Shown here piece by piece: positions 1 through 11,339 of a stretch of 64,000 nucleotides of DNA. The notes beneath the pieces were generated by a model. That model made no database searches, was not told where the DNA came from, and saw only the letters and a list, made by a program, of their open reading frames with translations. Position 1 is the stretch's first letter. Every line of letters starts with the position of its first letter. The stretch is from Tetrapyrgos nigripes (Eukaryota; Basidiomycota; Agaricomycetes; Agaricales; Campanellaceae), in contig JAACJM010000080.1 of NCBI GenBank assembly GCA_013368315.1, positions 186,001 through 250,000 of the forward strand. Direction: 5' to 3'. Position numbers and translations under genes: made by a program.

Positions 1-787
1 GCACAGACCATTGCATAACTGTCCAGCTTTGATTGGACTGCAGCTCAATGAACTTCAGTCATTGATATACCTCGACTTCGCTATGGTCACCAACCCTGCT
101 TATCCCCTGGGCTTGCCAGACCCTTCCGCTGGATTAGGTATGCCAATGGTGGACTTATCAGTGTTACCAGGGCCTGTACTCAATCATACTATGAACTGTT
201 ATTCCCAATATCTACATCTTGATGAAACTACTGCCATCGAACTTGAAGGTGGGGATTTGAACTCGAATTATTTTTATGACTCATTTGTGCAATGTTACAG
301 CTCAGAAGTTTCTATCTTGTTTTGTTACTAGTACTACTCTTGATACTGTTTACATCTCAGCAAATGACATACTCATGGCTACCCTCTTGGTATACCCAAT
401 TTGAAATTGATCTTTGATCTGGACAGTGTGACGTAGTGATATGTTCATGACCCTCCCTCTATTTCTCGCTGATAGTACTAGTGTCCTCAGTGCAAGCTTG
501 ATGAGGAAGACTGAGCTAAATGTGTCGAGATTTCCTTCTGGCGATCAATGTACTAATATAGCATAGTACTAGAGCAATTTCTGACATGGGATGGCGATGG
601 AAAGTTGGCTGAGGGTGCTAGGATTATTGAAGCTATAGCCTATTTTTAGCGAGATTAATAACTAATAAAGTTTTGCTATAATAACATCATGGACTTATAA
701 CAAGATACATACACCAAACTCCTACAAGATATACTACTTGCAGCTTAAAAAGTCCAAACCCGTCTTCCATAAATCCTCTCGATGCTT
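1..787. other. No assignable gene
   Basis: A 106-codon open frame on the plus strand (11-331) shows no motif I recognise and has no ATG at its left edge. The rest is AT-rich with frequent stops on both strands. It may be the tail of something outside the window or plain intergenic DNA. Confidence 0.4.
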
Positions 788-2389
788 TCACCATGCTGCT
801 TGCACTTTATCAGATGCCTTCTTGAGAAAATCCATGTCGGACATGTTGTTGTTGTGGCACCATCAGAAGAGACCAGCAGCACTGAATTGCATTAGAATGT
901 TGGAGTAAAGCAGAAGGGAGGAGAATGATGCAACCCGGCGGGAACTCAATGATAAGGCCTAGGTCCCACAGGACGATATGCCCACCAGACTTGTAGTCAA
1001 AGTTACCGCAGCTGAACACTGCACATAACCCAAATGACAGGTTGAGGAAGTCGTGATGAGGGAAGGTGGTGGCCTTGTGAGAGCCAGCTGTGAAGTTAAC
1101 TGAGGTTGCTGCAAAGCAGCAATCATCGAAGCTAACTTCAAGGCCTGGATTGTCGTCAGTGAGAGCGGAGAGGATGTTCGTGTATAAGGCGTGGAGTTTA
1201 GGGAAGTAGGCATGCATCAAGTCTACAAGCAAATCAGCAACTGTAGAACTGTTTTACAGAAAGAAAAGAGCTTACAGTCAACCCTGTGAGCGAGCTTGAT
1301 CATGCTTGGGTGCTCCCTGAGACGTTTCAAGATTGCTTCATCATGTTCGGAGTGCGCTAGGTTCCCTGGCTGGGTTTGACCACCCCTTAGGAGATTCCAA
1401 ACACTTGAGTGAAGTACTCGCCACGTCGATGCCAAAGCTCTGTGCTATTCAAATTGAGCTCCTTCAACACCTGCTCGAAGAGTTGGAACAACTCGTCAAC
1501 CATATTGGACTGCTCAGGGAATGGATGGCCTGCCAGCAGAACCAATGGGAGGCCTTGAGCATCCTGCAGAAGTGTATTCCTGTACAGTAAGCTTATGAGA
1601 TGATGAACTGTAAGGAGAGAAAAAGTGACAATGCACTCAGGCACCCATTCTTTAATTTGAAACCCTAACACCTTCAGTTCTGCCAGTGTATAATGCTTTT
1701 TCTCTCTGGTATTCCTCGGACCCACCCAGTACCCAGGTAAACATTCATATTTCGTCAACGTCGCAGATGCTTGCATTCTCTCCACATGTCGGTGTTGATA
1801 GGCCTTTAGTGATGAACCAGATGCCTGTTGCTGTTCAGCTCGTGACTGAGAGCGTTTGAGCTGGTAGGCCGCTTTGGACTGGACCTTGTGCTTCTCGGTA
1901 GTCGAAAGAGATTTGTCGAAAACATAAGGTTTGCTCTGATGGTGGTTCGAGGCTTGGGTGCCGTGTTTTTTGAGGGGCCTGTTGGCAAACTCGACAAGTG
2001 GGATAAAATGAGGGCTTTTCTTGTGGGGTTTGAGAGAGCAAGACTGATATGCATAGATGGGGTGATCATCACCTCTAGGCAGTGGAGACGTTTCATACGC
2101 GTCTTGTAGACATTGCACGTGTTGTAAGAGTGTAGACGCAAACATGGGCTCATACTTCAAGGTGTCCTGTCGAGAAAGACCGCTGTATTCCCTCAAGCTG
2201 CGTGTGACTCGAGAGGATGAAGGTCGACATCAAATGTTGAAAAGGAGATACATAGCGACCAAATGAAATTAGAAAAAGTCCGCCGCACATTATAGGACGT
2301 GATACTGAGTCAGCTCCCCCAATGGTCAGGGCTGCTTCATCCTCCAGCGGGAAAGAAGAAAGCGTAAAAAGAGGTAATGTACCTGGCAT
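788..2389 (-). pseudogene. TET/JBP-like 2OG-Fe(II) dioxygenase, broken
   Basis: The reading starts near 2389 or 2196 and runs leftward. The N-terminal part is basic. After an intron near 1570-1625 comes a conserved block (LPLVLLAGHP, then HRRG, then GGQTQPGN), and after a second intron near 1200-1260 the catalytic double-stranded beta-helix: FPHHDFLNL (HxD iron ligands), GGHIVLWDLG, FPPG and LLQHSN (distal His). This order matches the large basidiomycete TET/JBP-like family, whose better-known relatives oxidise 5-methylcytosine or thymine in DNA. Breaks: the frame is lost between the HRRG block and GGQTQPGN (about 1385-1395). The segment after LLQHSN, which normally carries the 2OG-binding Arg, is deleted and out of frame and contains a TGA. 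The family call rests on remembered motif order, not a search. In fungi these genes are often linked to KDZ transposons; no KDZ transposase is visible here. Confidence 0.7.
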
Positions 2390-2598
2390 GGTGGTTAGAA
2401 GGGAGGAAATTTAGAGTTGCACAACGATTTATATGTGACCTCATCATGTGTAAATCACGCGTTTGAACTGTCAAGTTCACCAAATGCAACTATCAATTTT
2501 TATAGGTGTTCAGAGGTCCCATCCACGACAAACCACAAAATAAGGAGTGTGTCGGCATCAATTCATCCTGAAGGTGTGGAGCGTGCAATGACGAGGAA

Positions 2599-2713
2599 AG
2601 ATATAGATTCGGAGTTGTAGTAAAGACATAAAAAACTATAGATTGACAATACAAGTTACAAAGATAGAGATTCGGAGTTGTAGTAAAGACATAGATTGAC
2701 AATATGAGTTACA
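2599..2713. repeat. Imperfect tandem duplication, two units of about 52-62 bp
   Basis: Units at about 2599-2660 and 2662-2713 share AGATTCGGAGTTGTAGTAAA and a following AGATTGACAAT block. The first unit carries about 10 extra bases. The second unit abuts the stop codon of the next gene, so it may form part of that gene's 3' untranslated region. Confidence 0.8.
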
Positions 2714-2714
2714 T

Positions 2715-3519
2715 TCATCGGTGCCGAGTCTTTCTAGTGGGCCGCTCAGAGGCAGAGTTGATCAGCTCGGTGTTTTCAGCTCGTAAATCCTTATTCTCTT
2801 GCTGTAGCTTCTCTGTATGCGAACGACTCTTCTTGTACTTGAGATGACTTCGTACGAAATCATCAGTGGCCCATTCATCTGCGTAATTGGCCAACTGAGG
2901 ATACTTGGTCCTAGCCTACCGATCTCACGACTCAGCACAAAAACGATGTGGTAGACTAGATGAGGGCTCACCTTTCTCCGTAGTAGCTCTACCTTCCCCA
3001 AATCCTGTTCTGTAAGGGGGAGCGAGGTGTCTAGATATTCCTTGCAGAGGGAATTGATGCATTTCTATAGGGGAGAGGGCAAACAGGTAGCAAACGGGTT
3101 AACATGTGAAAAAGGAGAGTGACATGGACACAGATACATACCTTTACATCAGCGTATACCTGGGAATCCCAGCCTAGCTTCTTGCTCAGTGTGTAGCCTC
3201 CGCGACCTGGTCTACCAACCTCTCCAGCGGGTTTACGAATCTTTCCATCATTGGACTTGGCACTGGAAGGAGGTACAGCTCTGAGGCCACCACCCCCAGC
3301 ACTGGTTTGAGGAGTGGTATCTGCGGGAGGTACCTGGCCTGGAGGCGAAGATGAGGGTGTTGTTGGAGCAGAGAATGCAGGACAAGGTGAAGGAGAGCAG
3401 GATGCACGAGCTCGACGAGTTAGGAGTATGAGTGTCAAAAACTGCTGGCCTAAGTTCAGATGCGACCAATCAGCCAGACCGAAAGGTTGACGACTAGACA
3501 AGTTGGAGAAGAGGTTCAT
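2715..3519 (-). CDS. Uncharacterised basidiomycete family (RPGRGGYTL / DDFVRSHLKYKK)
   Basis: Three exons: 3519-3142, 3064-2972 and 2915-2715. The two introns (3141-3065 and 2970/2971-2916) have GTATGT/TAG and GTGAGC/TAG ends and keep the frame. The N-terminus is followed by a Pro/Ser/Thr-rich linker, then a conserved module beginning GRPGRGGYTLSKKLGW and continuing with KYPQLANYADEWATDDF and VRSHLKYKK, and a short charged coiled-coil-like tail. I recognise this two-part module from many predicted agaricomycete proteins near repeats but know no function for it. The family usually has a longer N-terminus, so the ATG at 3519 may be internal to an older gene. It lies head-to-head with the coiled-coil gene at 4077, with about 560 bp between them. 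No lesion was seen. Confidence 0.6.
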
Positions 3520-4076
3520 TTTGGGAGGGAAGAGTTGGTGAGGTCCAAGTTATTGAGAGGCGTTGGCTGAAGTGATGGAGACCTTGGTTGAAGGCAGGGT
3601 TCTTATAGCTTGGAGATTGGCTTTCATCAGTTGAATCCTGAGAGGCTGAAAAGGAGTCAAAGAGCGATTGTCAGTCGGAGAAAGGACCGCCCATCGGTGC
3701 ACATGTGAAAACGCCATATGCGTGTTTGGACGTGTTTTGCACTCCAAGTACATTGTCCCGCTTGCACCTTGGAGATAACATGGCTGTAGTGCCACTCCGT
3801 GGCCATGCAGAGGTCACTTCAGATAACTCTTCTGCTCATATCACCACTGGCACTTACTTGGTTTGGCCTCAATCTCTTTCCCCATTCGGCTTGCCATTCC
3901 TTTGTCCATCTGTACGTCCCAGCTCATAGCATCTGGTCTCTCGTAAACTCCATTCATTATCCCTTCAAAGGAATCACAGCAACCCTAATCATTCCCTAAC
4001 ACCTCCACAAAGCCATCTTTGACCGTCCCAATCAACCAACGCACCATACCTCAACCATACCTCGCATGTTTCTTTC
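3520..4076. promoter_or_regulatory. Shared upstream region of two divergent genes
   Basis: This gap separates start codons on opposite strands (3519 minus, 4077 plus), so it should contain both promoters. I see no convincing TATA box or repeat. The minus-strand frame at 3795-3550 has no recognisable product. Confidence 0.35.
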
Positions 4077-7000
4077 ATGAATTTACCATCTGACGCCAGT
4101 CCGAGCATAGGGGCTGAGGGCCCAAGGATGCTAGAAGGGGGTGGAGGTGATGTCCCGATGAATGTGGACAATGAACAAACACCAACGGGAACGCCGGAAC
4201 CTCCTAGGGGGACGAAAAGAGGAAGGACATTGGTGAGGCTTTCCTAAAGACGTTGACTACCCACATTCTCAAACCCAAAACTCAGGGGGAAAATACTCAA
4301 GGGAACAATGACACGGTGGAGCTTTGCGACTCGTCTTTAGTGAAGACCCGACGCGTCGAAATGGACGATGGACAACAGCTTTTGCAGACCACCATTAGTG
4401 AAGTCCATGTCATGAAGTTTGAGAAGTTGGTATGTGGTTTATTTCACCCTATCCCTTGTTGTTAATCTCACTACTATTACCAGGAGTCCAAGCTTGCAGA
4501 GTATAAAAAGAAAGTCCAAATGTTAACCATATGCTGTCGTCTTACTTCTGACTTGAAGCTTGGAACCAAAACAATTGCAGGCCGAAAATATACGGCAGAG
4601 TGACAATATTGAGTCTCAGCAGCGAGCCATGCAACGACTCGGGGCCATGGAAGAGGCTTTGATCGTAAGACTTTCGCATCCTGTCCGTTGATTCCTAATG
4701 ACAATGCTATAACCTGGGTTTAGTTACAGGTAGACTCCTGGAAAAGAGAATTAGAGTGAGCACAAGTAAGTCGTTGTCCATCTCAAGATGGTCTTTTTTC
4801 AATTTCTTGGCCATTCTATCTTATTCTGAACAGTCACAGAAAAGGCAACTTGAGGTAAGACGTTTTGTCTATTTTTTTTTTGATGGTGAACTCACTCGTC
4901 TTCTGTAGGAACGATACTCAGCACTTGAAGACCGATTTAACCAATATGAGAAGGAGCAAGAACTGAAGAGCCAGGTGGGTATCAAATCTTTGGTCTGCTT
5001 TCTGTAGCTACTATGTTTCCAGCTTGCCAAGAGGAAGAAAAAGCAATCCTTACCTGAAGAACAGACCACTTACTCAGCCAAAATCAACAAACTCGATGTA
5101 TGCTCAGGTGCTCTTTTCAATCTTCAAATGACTAAATCCAAACGTTAGCAGCAGCTCAAGGAATGTGAAGAATTGGAATCTAGTATGAGCGGAAGCTATG
5201 AAGGTGAAAATGTGAGTAGTGCTATACTTTGTCTTGACCACGACCATTACAAGCTCATCAACCTGCTACTGATCAGACCAAACTCAAGGCGGAGGTCGCT
5301 GGATTGCGTCAAGAGCTTCAGGTGTCTCGTTATCTTGCAATATCTTGCTATTGTTACTCAACTGTTCCTCATTCAGCAGTATAAATCGAACACTCTCCGG
5401 ATTGAGGCGGAATCAGCTGGGCCCGAGGTAAGTCAGAGTCTGAGTCACACTATCTTCATTCGTAGTGATCCTCCTGACTGATTCTGTAGCAACTTGAAGA
5501 GCTTTGTCGGCGCTCCGAAGCCGAAAATGAGAAGCATAGAGTCAGTTTTATGCTATATCCTGTGGCGACTAAGCTAATCTACGAGTGACATACAGGCTGA
5601 TCTGCTTAAGGCAAATGTCCTTCTCACTGCTGCATACGGGAATGCAAGCAGACTGGAAGTCGATTTTTCGACAATCCAAGAAGAGAGGGACTGTGCACAA
5701 GAGGGCTTCAACAAGACCACTGACATACTAAGGAACAACCTAGATACTCGGACTGGTGAAAGAGATAGGTTGCAAGTAAGCATTCAGTCCAATCTAGACC
5801 TTTCGCAAGCTAATGCATGAGTGACGTACAGGCTGAACTTCTGAAACTCGAGACTGATTATTCCAAAATCCAAGAAGAGAGGGACTGTGTACAAGGCGGT
5901 TTCGATAATTTACGGGACGAGAAGAAGAAGTTGCGGGAGACCAATGACCAGCTCAAGAACAACCTAGACGCTCGGACTGTTGAAAGAGATGGGTTGCAGG
6001 TACTTATCTAGTCCATTCTAGACCGTTCATCACTGTTAAGCTGCTCTACAGACTACCTTATCTGGCTACAAATTGCGCATGCCTTCGCTTGAGAAAGAAC
6101 ACTCTGAGACTGTAGCAAATGTTTGTCGGTTAGAGGTAGGTCATCCCTTTTTTGTAACAACTTGTACACTTTAGTCATGTTTTTGTCAGGCCGAATCCGA
6201 GAAGGCCAACAACGATCTCGGCAAAACACGAGAAGAGAAGGATCGCATCCAATCTCGCCTTAAAAAAGCGCAAGAAGACAATAAGCAGCTGCAAGGGGAA
6301 AAGGACACACTACAGGACAGCCCGAACAATATGACACAGAAGAGAGACAATTTGGAGGTAAGCATTCATTTTCACTGATCAGTCCATGAATGATAAGTCA
6401 TTGATATTCAATAGTCGGAGAAGTCAACACTAGTATCTCGCGTATCTTCACTTGAAGCTACAGCAAATTCCGACCAGTCTCAGGTAAATGAGACTTTCCC
6501 CCTGCAGTTCTCTCCATTCCTGATATGCCTTCTTGAAGCTTTCGAAGGTCCAAGATGATCTCAAAGAGACACAAGAGCAGAGGGACGTACTGCAAACTAA
6601 CCTTACAGAGCTGCAAGAGGGGCAGAAGAAGCTACTTGACAATCTCATGGAGGTGGAAGCAGCTAGAGATAAACTGGTGGAAGAGGAGAAAGACCTGATG
6701 CAGGTAATTTCGGTTCCACACTTTTTTCTTTCTATACAGTTGCTGAAAATGAGGGTCACTAGATTGATAGTGACCTACGTGACAATGACGATGCCGAATT
6801 GGTTCAAGGTGAAATGAATCAAAATGGCAGCATGGACCGACTCAAGACAAGAATCGCCAAACTCGAGACCAAATTGCAGGAAGCAAGGAATCCGTTGAAC
6901 CAATCTGCCAATGAACCGTCTTCAAACACTACGCTAGGATCCGATGGAGTAAGGCATGATACAAAATTGCGCAGTGGATTGACTTTGACCGTTTTTGTCA

Positions 7001-10000
7001 GGAATCTAACGCCACCATCAGCGAATTGGAAGCCAAGGTCAAACAGTTAGAACATCAAGTGCAAAGCTTAGAGGTGAGCCATCTACACCCTTCCTTACTT
7101 CTCAGACCATTGAAGTTTGGACACAGCAAGCTAATGTTGAGGAGATGGATGTACGTTCATGATACATTGAAAATTTTTGAAGTATTACACTAAGATACTT
7201 CTTACAGGAACATGAGGCTGAGGAGGAACGCTTGGTACAGGCAAATACCGACCTAGAGGTATGTATTTTTCTTCCACGAGACTAGATGGAGCACTGAGTT
7301 CTGTTTCAGAAGAGGATTGTCGAACTTGAATCCATACTGAACATGCAGACAACGAATTCTGAGGACAGCCAGGCACAACTGGGATGAGAAAAGGACAATC
7401 TGCAGACCAAGCTGATGGAGCTGACGAAGGCGAAGGAGAAGGCAGACATGGACCTGGCCAAAGTTTTGGCCGAGAGGAACACGGCGACAAAAGTGAAGCA
7501 GAAAGCCGAAACAGAGAGGGACGGAATGAGGGGTGACAAGCAGAATGTGGAGACGGCAAGGGACAAGGCAGAGAAAGAGAAGCAGACCCTTGAGGAGAAG
7601 GTTAGCAGGCTAGAAACTGACAAGCAGCAACTTGAGTCTGCTGCCAGGGATGCACAGCTTGACTCGGACCATTTTTGTCGGGATTCTGATACTACCATCA
7701 AAATTTTGGAAGCCGATGTCAAACGGTTAAAACTTCAGGTGAACGAATTAGAGGTAAGCTGTCTACACCCTTCCCTACTTTCCAGATTGTTGATGTTTGA
7801 ACACAGCAAGCCAGCATTCAGGAGATCAATGTACGGTCACGATATATCGAAAATTTCTTATTCACTACACTGATACTTCTTACAGGAACATGAAACTGAC
7901 CAGAAAAATATGGAAGAGGTAAACGATCGCCTAGGGGTCCATATATTTCCTTTCGTGAGACTAAATAGAGCACTGAAATCAGTTCCAGAAAAGGATTACC
8001 GAACTTGAAGCCTTACTGGACACGCAGAAGAAGAGCTGGGACAACTGCCAGGCGCAGCTTTGCAAAGAAAAGGACGATCTGCAGAGCAAGCTGACGCAAA
8101 CGAAGAAGGCAGAGACGGACCTAGCCACAGTTTTGGCTGAGAAGGAGACGGCGACAAAAGACAAGGGGGAAGCAGAGAAGGAAAGAGACACGGCGAGAAA
8201 AGCGAAGGAGAAAGCAGAAAAGGAGAGGGACCGGATGAAGGAGAATGCTGAGGATGCCGAGAGACAGAAGAAGACTCTTGAGGAGAAGGTCAATGGGTTG
8301 GAAACTGACAAGCAAGATCTAGAACTTGCCACCAGGAACGCACAGCAGGAAAGGGATAAGGCGACGAAAGCGAAGGAGAAAGCAGAGAAAGAGGGATGAG
8401 ATGAAGGGTGACAAAGAGAACGCAGAGACAGAAAGGGATGAAGCAGAGGGCGAGCTGGAAACTCTCCAGAAAAAGGTTGATGTCCTGCAAGCAGACAAGG
8501 ATGAACTTGACTCGGCTGTCAAGAAGGCTAACTCGGCAAAAGACGCGTTGGAACAGAAGAAGCGGAAGGTCCAGAAAGATTTCGAGAACTTACAGATAGA
8601 ACTCAACTCAACAACCAAGAAACTACAGGAAGAGATCGAGAGGTTGAAGAGAGAGAAGAGTCTTTCTTCTGATGCTGTATGTCAGGTCCCTCCCTTGATA
8701 ATGATGGATTACTGATCTCTCTCTGCCATCCTACCATATAGGACAGTTTGGACATCAAGAGCCAGCTTGAACAACTCTCTCAAGAGAAGACAGCATGGGA
8801 GGTTGGTTCAAGACAGTGCTTTTCATTTGATGGATGATACTCAATGCGAAGTTTTTTCTATTTCCAGGCCGAGAGGGAAAAACTCAGGGAAAAGTACAGC
8901 AAGAACAAACAAGACGTTGAAAACGCTAAGAAGGCCTATGACAAAGTTAATGCTGAGCTACAGGGCTGGAAGCGCAAGTTTGACCAGGAGGCACAGAAGG
9001 TAAATGAGATCATCAAGAACCTGAAGGTAAGTGATTGATATTGCTATCTGGCGACCGGTCTCATTTTGTTACATTGGCAGGCCAATATCCAGCAGCATCA
9101 AGATGTCATTGAGGGAAGAGATCGTCTGCTTGCTAGCAAGGAAGCTGAGTTAATTGAGCTACAGGCAACTGTGAGTTGTGGGCTTCTTTCCTCTGATCCC
9201 CAGCTTATAAGTTATATTCTCTACCAAGGCACGCGAACGCGATGAAGCCAATGACCATGACAGGGCCAGTGACAACCCGGTGAGATTCGAGCACCTTTTC
9301 AAATTTGGGGGCCTTCGTCGCACTTTGAATGGAGCAGACGTTACTGCAGAGCTGCGGCACCTGAAGAAGCAAAGGTTTGATTACTCTTTCCCTCCACCAT
9401 TGGTATGTACTTCACATCCATGAATCTAATGTAAGTTTGGTGCTGAAGAGATCGCAGGACACCGGATCTGAAGATACCGACCGAGACCCTCCAGCTTTGC
9501 TCAACCTACCGCGTCAAGAGGCACTACCTCAAAGAGACCCAGGGACAATGAGCAGTCTTCACCTTATGTATGTGTCCATCTTACATTTCAATTACCTTCC
9601 TGACTGTCAGTCCAGCTCAGAGATCGTTGCAGAAGATATTCAATAAGCTCAGAGGATAGCAGCCTTGACAGTGATGACGGACGTGACGAAAGATGTGGAG
9701 GAGGAGGGGGAGGAGTTGGTGGCAGTAATGGTGGTGGTGGTGGTGGTGGTGGTGGTGGTGACAGTGGTGGTGACGGTGGTGGTGGTGGTGGTGGTCATCG
9801 CCGTTGTGGCAGTGATAGTGGTAGTGATCCCGAGGATGCATTCGACGACGATGGCTACCTCTCCGATGATGATGAAAATCCGAGAGAGAAGAACGATCAT
9901 CGGGTATGGGACAGATGGGACAGACACCACACTCACCGCAAGTATCCTCCATGGCAGGTGAAGAACAACATAAACGTAGGTGCTTATGTCTATTCATCCT

Positions 10001-10990
10001 TTTCACATTCATTGATTCTCGCAGAGGTTGGCCTGAGAGCTCATTCAAGAGGCCCTCCATTCCAAGCAAATCTACCAGGTTTCTGATGGGCGACTTCTCC
10101 AATTTCAACAGGATGCAAGCAAGTATGGACCCAAGTGCAGAAATACGAGGATGGACAAGAGAGGAGCAACCTCTACAGCAATTGTCGGATCAGACTGGAA
10201 TAAAGCTCTGGTTTCTGTGATTGCCAACGAGGGAGTGCTTATAGCGTCTAGATGCAAGGATGGTCGTCTTGGGGGAATGACTGGTCTGTCGAAGTGGAAG
10301 ACTCTTGTCCACGATCGTCTCATGGGTGTTGCTCGCGACATCCTCAATGCTCGCACCCAGGGAGATGAGACTTTTGAACAGATCATACTTTGTTTGAGTG
10401 AAGAGCGCAGGTTGATGACTGAGAGGAGCGCCAAGAACAATATACGTCATGCAGTGAGTTCATTTTACTGTGTTTTATTCCTATTCTCATGAGTCACTTA
10501 GAAATTTGACATTCGTTCTTCCATTGCTGCTGTGATGATACGGTATCAAAGAGAGATACGCAGCGAGATGGGTGTGAAATTCTGGAGTTATGTGCTTGAT
10601 GTTATTAGCAGACTCAGACCAGACTGCATGTCTGACGAGGAGGACAGCACAGAACCCGGATCCTCGCAACAGGTCAAGTCGGTCTTGGGAATTGACTGGC
10701 GAGCTGAGTCGTTCATATCGTTGTTCAAGATAGTCGATCAGGCACCTGGGATGGAGAAAGCAGTCTTTACACAGATAGGGAGGAGTAACCGTTTGCCCAG
10801 GATACGACTTCCTGATGCCAAAATTGTAGTGAAGAAACCTCCGAAGCACCTACCAAAGTCGTTCTTCAAAACAGAGTACCTGACAGGATTACACGACTTC
10901 GAAAAGGAGGATCTTTTTTTGAGCAGGACAGATATTACTGTATTTAACTGGGGTGATTATGATCCATACAGCGGTGTTGATCTTAGCTAA
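4077..10990 (+). CDS. Long many-exon coiled-coil gene of a repeated basidiomycete family, probably damaged
   Basis: The start ATG at 4077 opens an acidic, Gly/Pro-rich N-terminus ending near 4230. Then follow more than 20 short exons with GT/AG introns of about 50-60 nt. From about 4480 to 9160 the exons encode almost uninterrupted heptad-like Glu/Lys/Gln coiled coil. A Gly/Asp-rich stretch (9690-9960, long GGT run) follows, then a globular C-terminal module (about 10037-10990) with conserved ARDILNARTQGDETFEQ, FDIRSSIAAVMIRYQ, DCMSDEED and PKHLPKSFF. Proteins ending in this module occur in many copies in mushroom genomes; their function is unknown to me. Lesions: an in-frame TGA at 7385-7387, where the duplicated exon has AAA, and a shift near 8394 that looks like loss of two bases in GAGAGG. 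Unless splicing avoids these, the protein is truncated. The stop is TAA at 10988-10990. Confidence 0.55.
5590..6001 (+). repeat. Tandemly duplicated coiled-coil exons
   Basis: Two neighbouring exons (about 5596-5774 and 5832-6000) encode parallel sequences. Each has an STIQEERDCAQ/SKIQEERDCVQ block followed by NNLD.RT.ERD.LQ, and the intron between them resembles the preceding intron. This is exon duplication inside the coiled-coil gene. Confidence 0.8.
6974..8340 (+). repeat. About 0.68-kb segmental tandem duplication spanning exons and introns
   Basis: The stretch from about 6974 recurs from about 7658. Matching landmarks include the GACC.TTTTTGTC.GGA block, the VKQLE/VKRLK exon end, the intron with CTACACCCTTCC, the CTTCTTACAGGAACATGA junction, and the exons starting KRIVELES (7310) and KRITELEA (7988). 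Exons and introns are both duplicated, so this happened in genomic DNA and not through a spliced copy. A partial third repeat of the coding part follows at 8340-8480. Confidence 0.85.
9725..9795 (+). repeat. GGT trinucleotide microsatellite in coding frame
   Basis: Runs of GGT interrupted by GACAGT and GAC codons encode polyglycine with Asp/Ser in the frame that joins the coiled coil to the C-terminal module. Other frames would read as Val or, on the reverse strand, His or Thr runs. Those are shadows. Confidence 0.8.
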
Positions 10991-11339
10991 ACATAGAGAC
11001 TTTTGTAACCAAAGTAACCAAATTTAACCATATTTAGAACTTAGAACCAAGCTTAAGCACCTCCCAAATGAAGTCTACTCCGATATGAATGGTTTTGGGA
11101 CGGTTTCCCAATAGCCACGTCCAAATTGGCCAAGGCATTGTTGCATAGAACATGGAAGAACAAGGCTGACCGTGATGGTGAACATGCAGTCCACTGACGT
11201 GAGTATCCGTCAAGTTGCGCTGGAGAAATGCATGATAATCTGACATTAGGACCCGTCATAAGCAAAAAGATGGGCTGGGGTCATTGGGCTACGACTCAGG
11301 TTACGAGGTTTACCAGTTCTGGCTCCAATCTGTGAGACT
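10991..11339. other. Intergenic, no gene seen
   Basis: This follows the TAA at 10990. Overlapping reverse-strand frames at 11034-11265 show no recognisable motif. Earlier exons of the next gene could begin here but cannot be placed. Confidence 0.4.

Noticed and set aside
8408..8599. Arg/Lys-rich overlapping plus frame in the coiled-coil region
   Set aside because: It is a shifted-frame shadow of the Glu/Lys coiled-coil exon; no splice signals of its own.
9617..10108. Reverse-strand frame with a long His/Thr run
   Set aside because: It is only the antisense reading of the GGT microsatellite in the coiled-coil gene.
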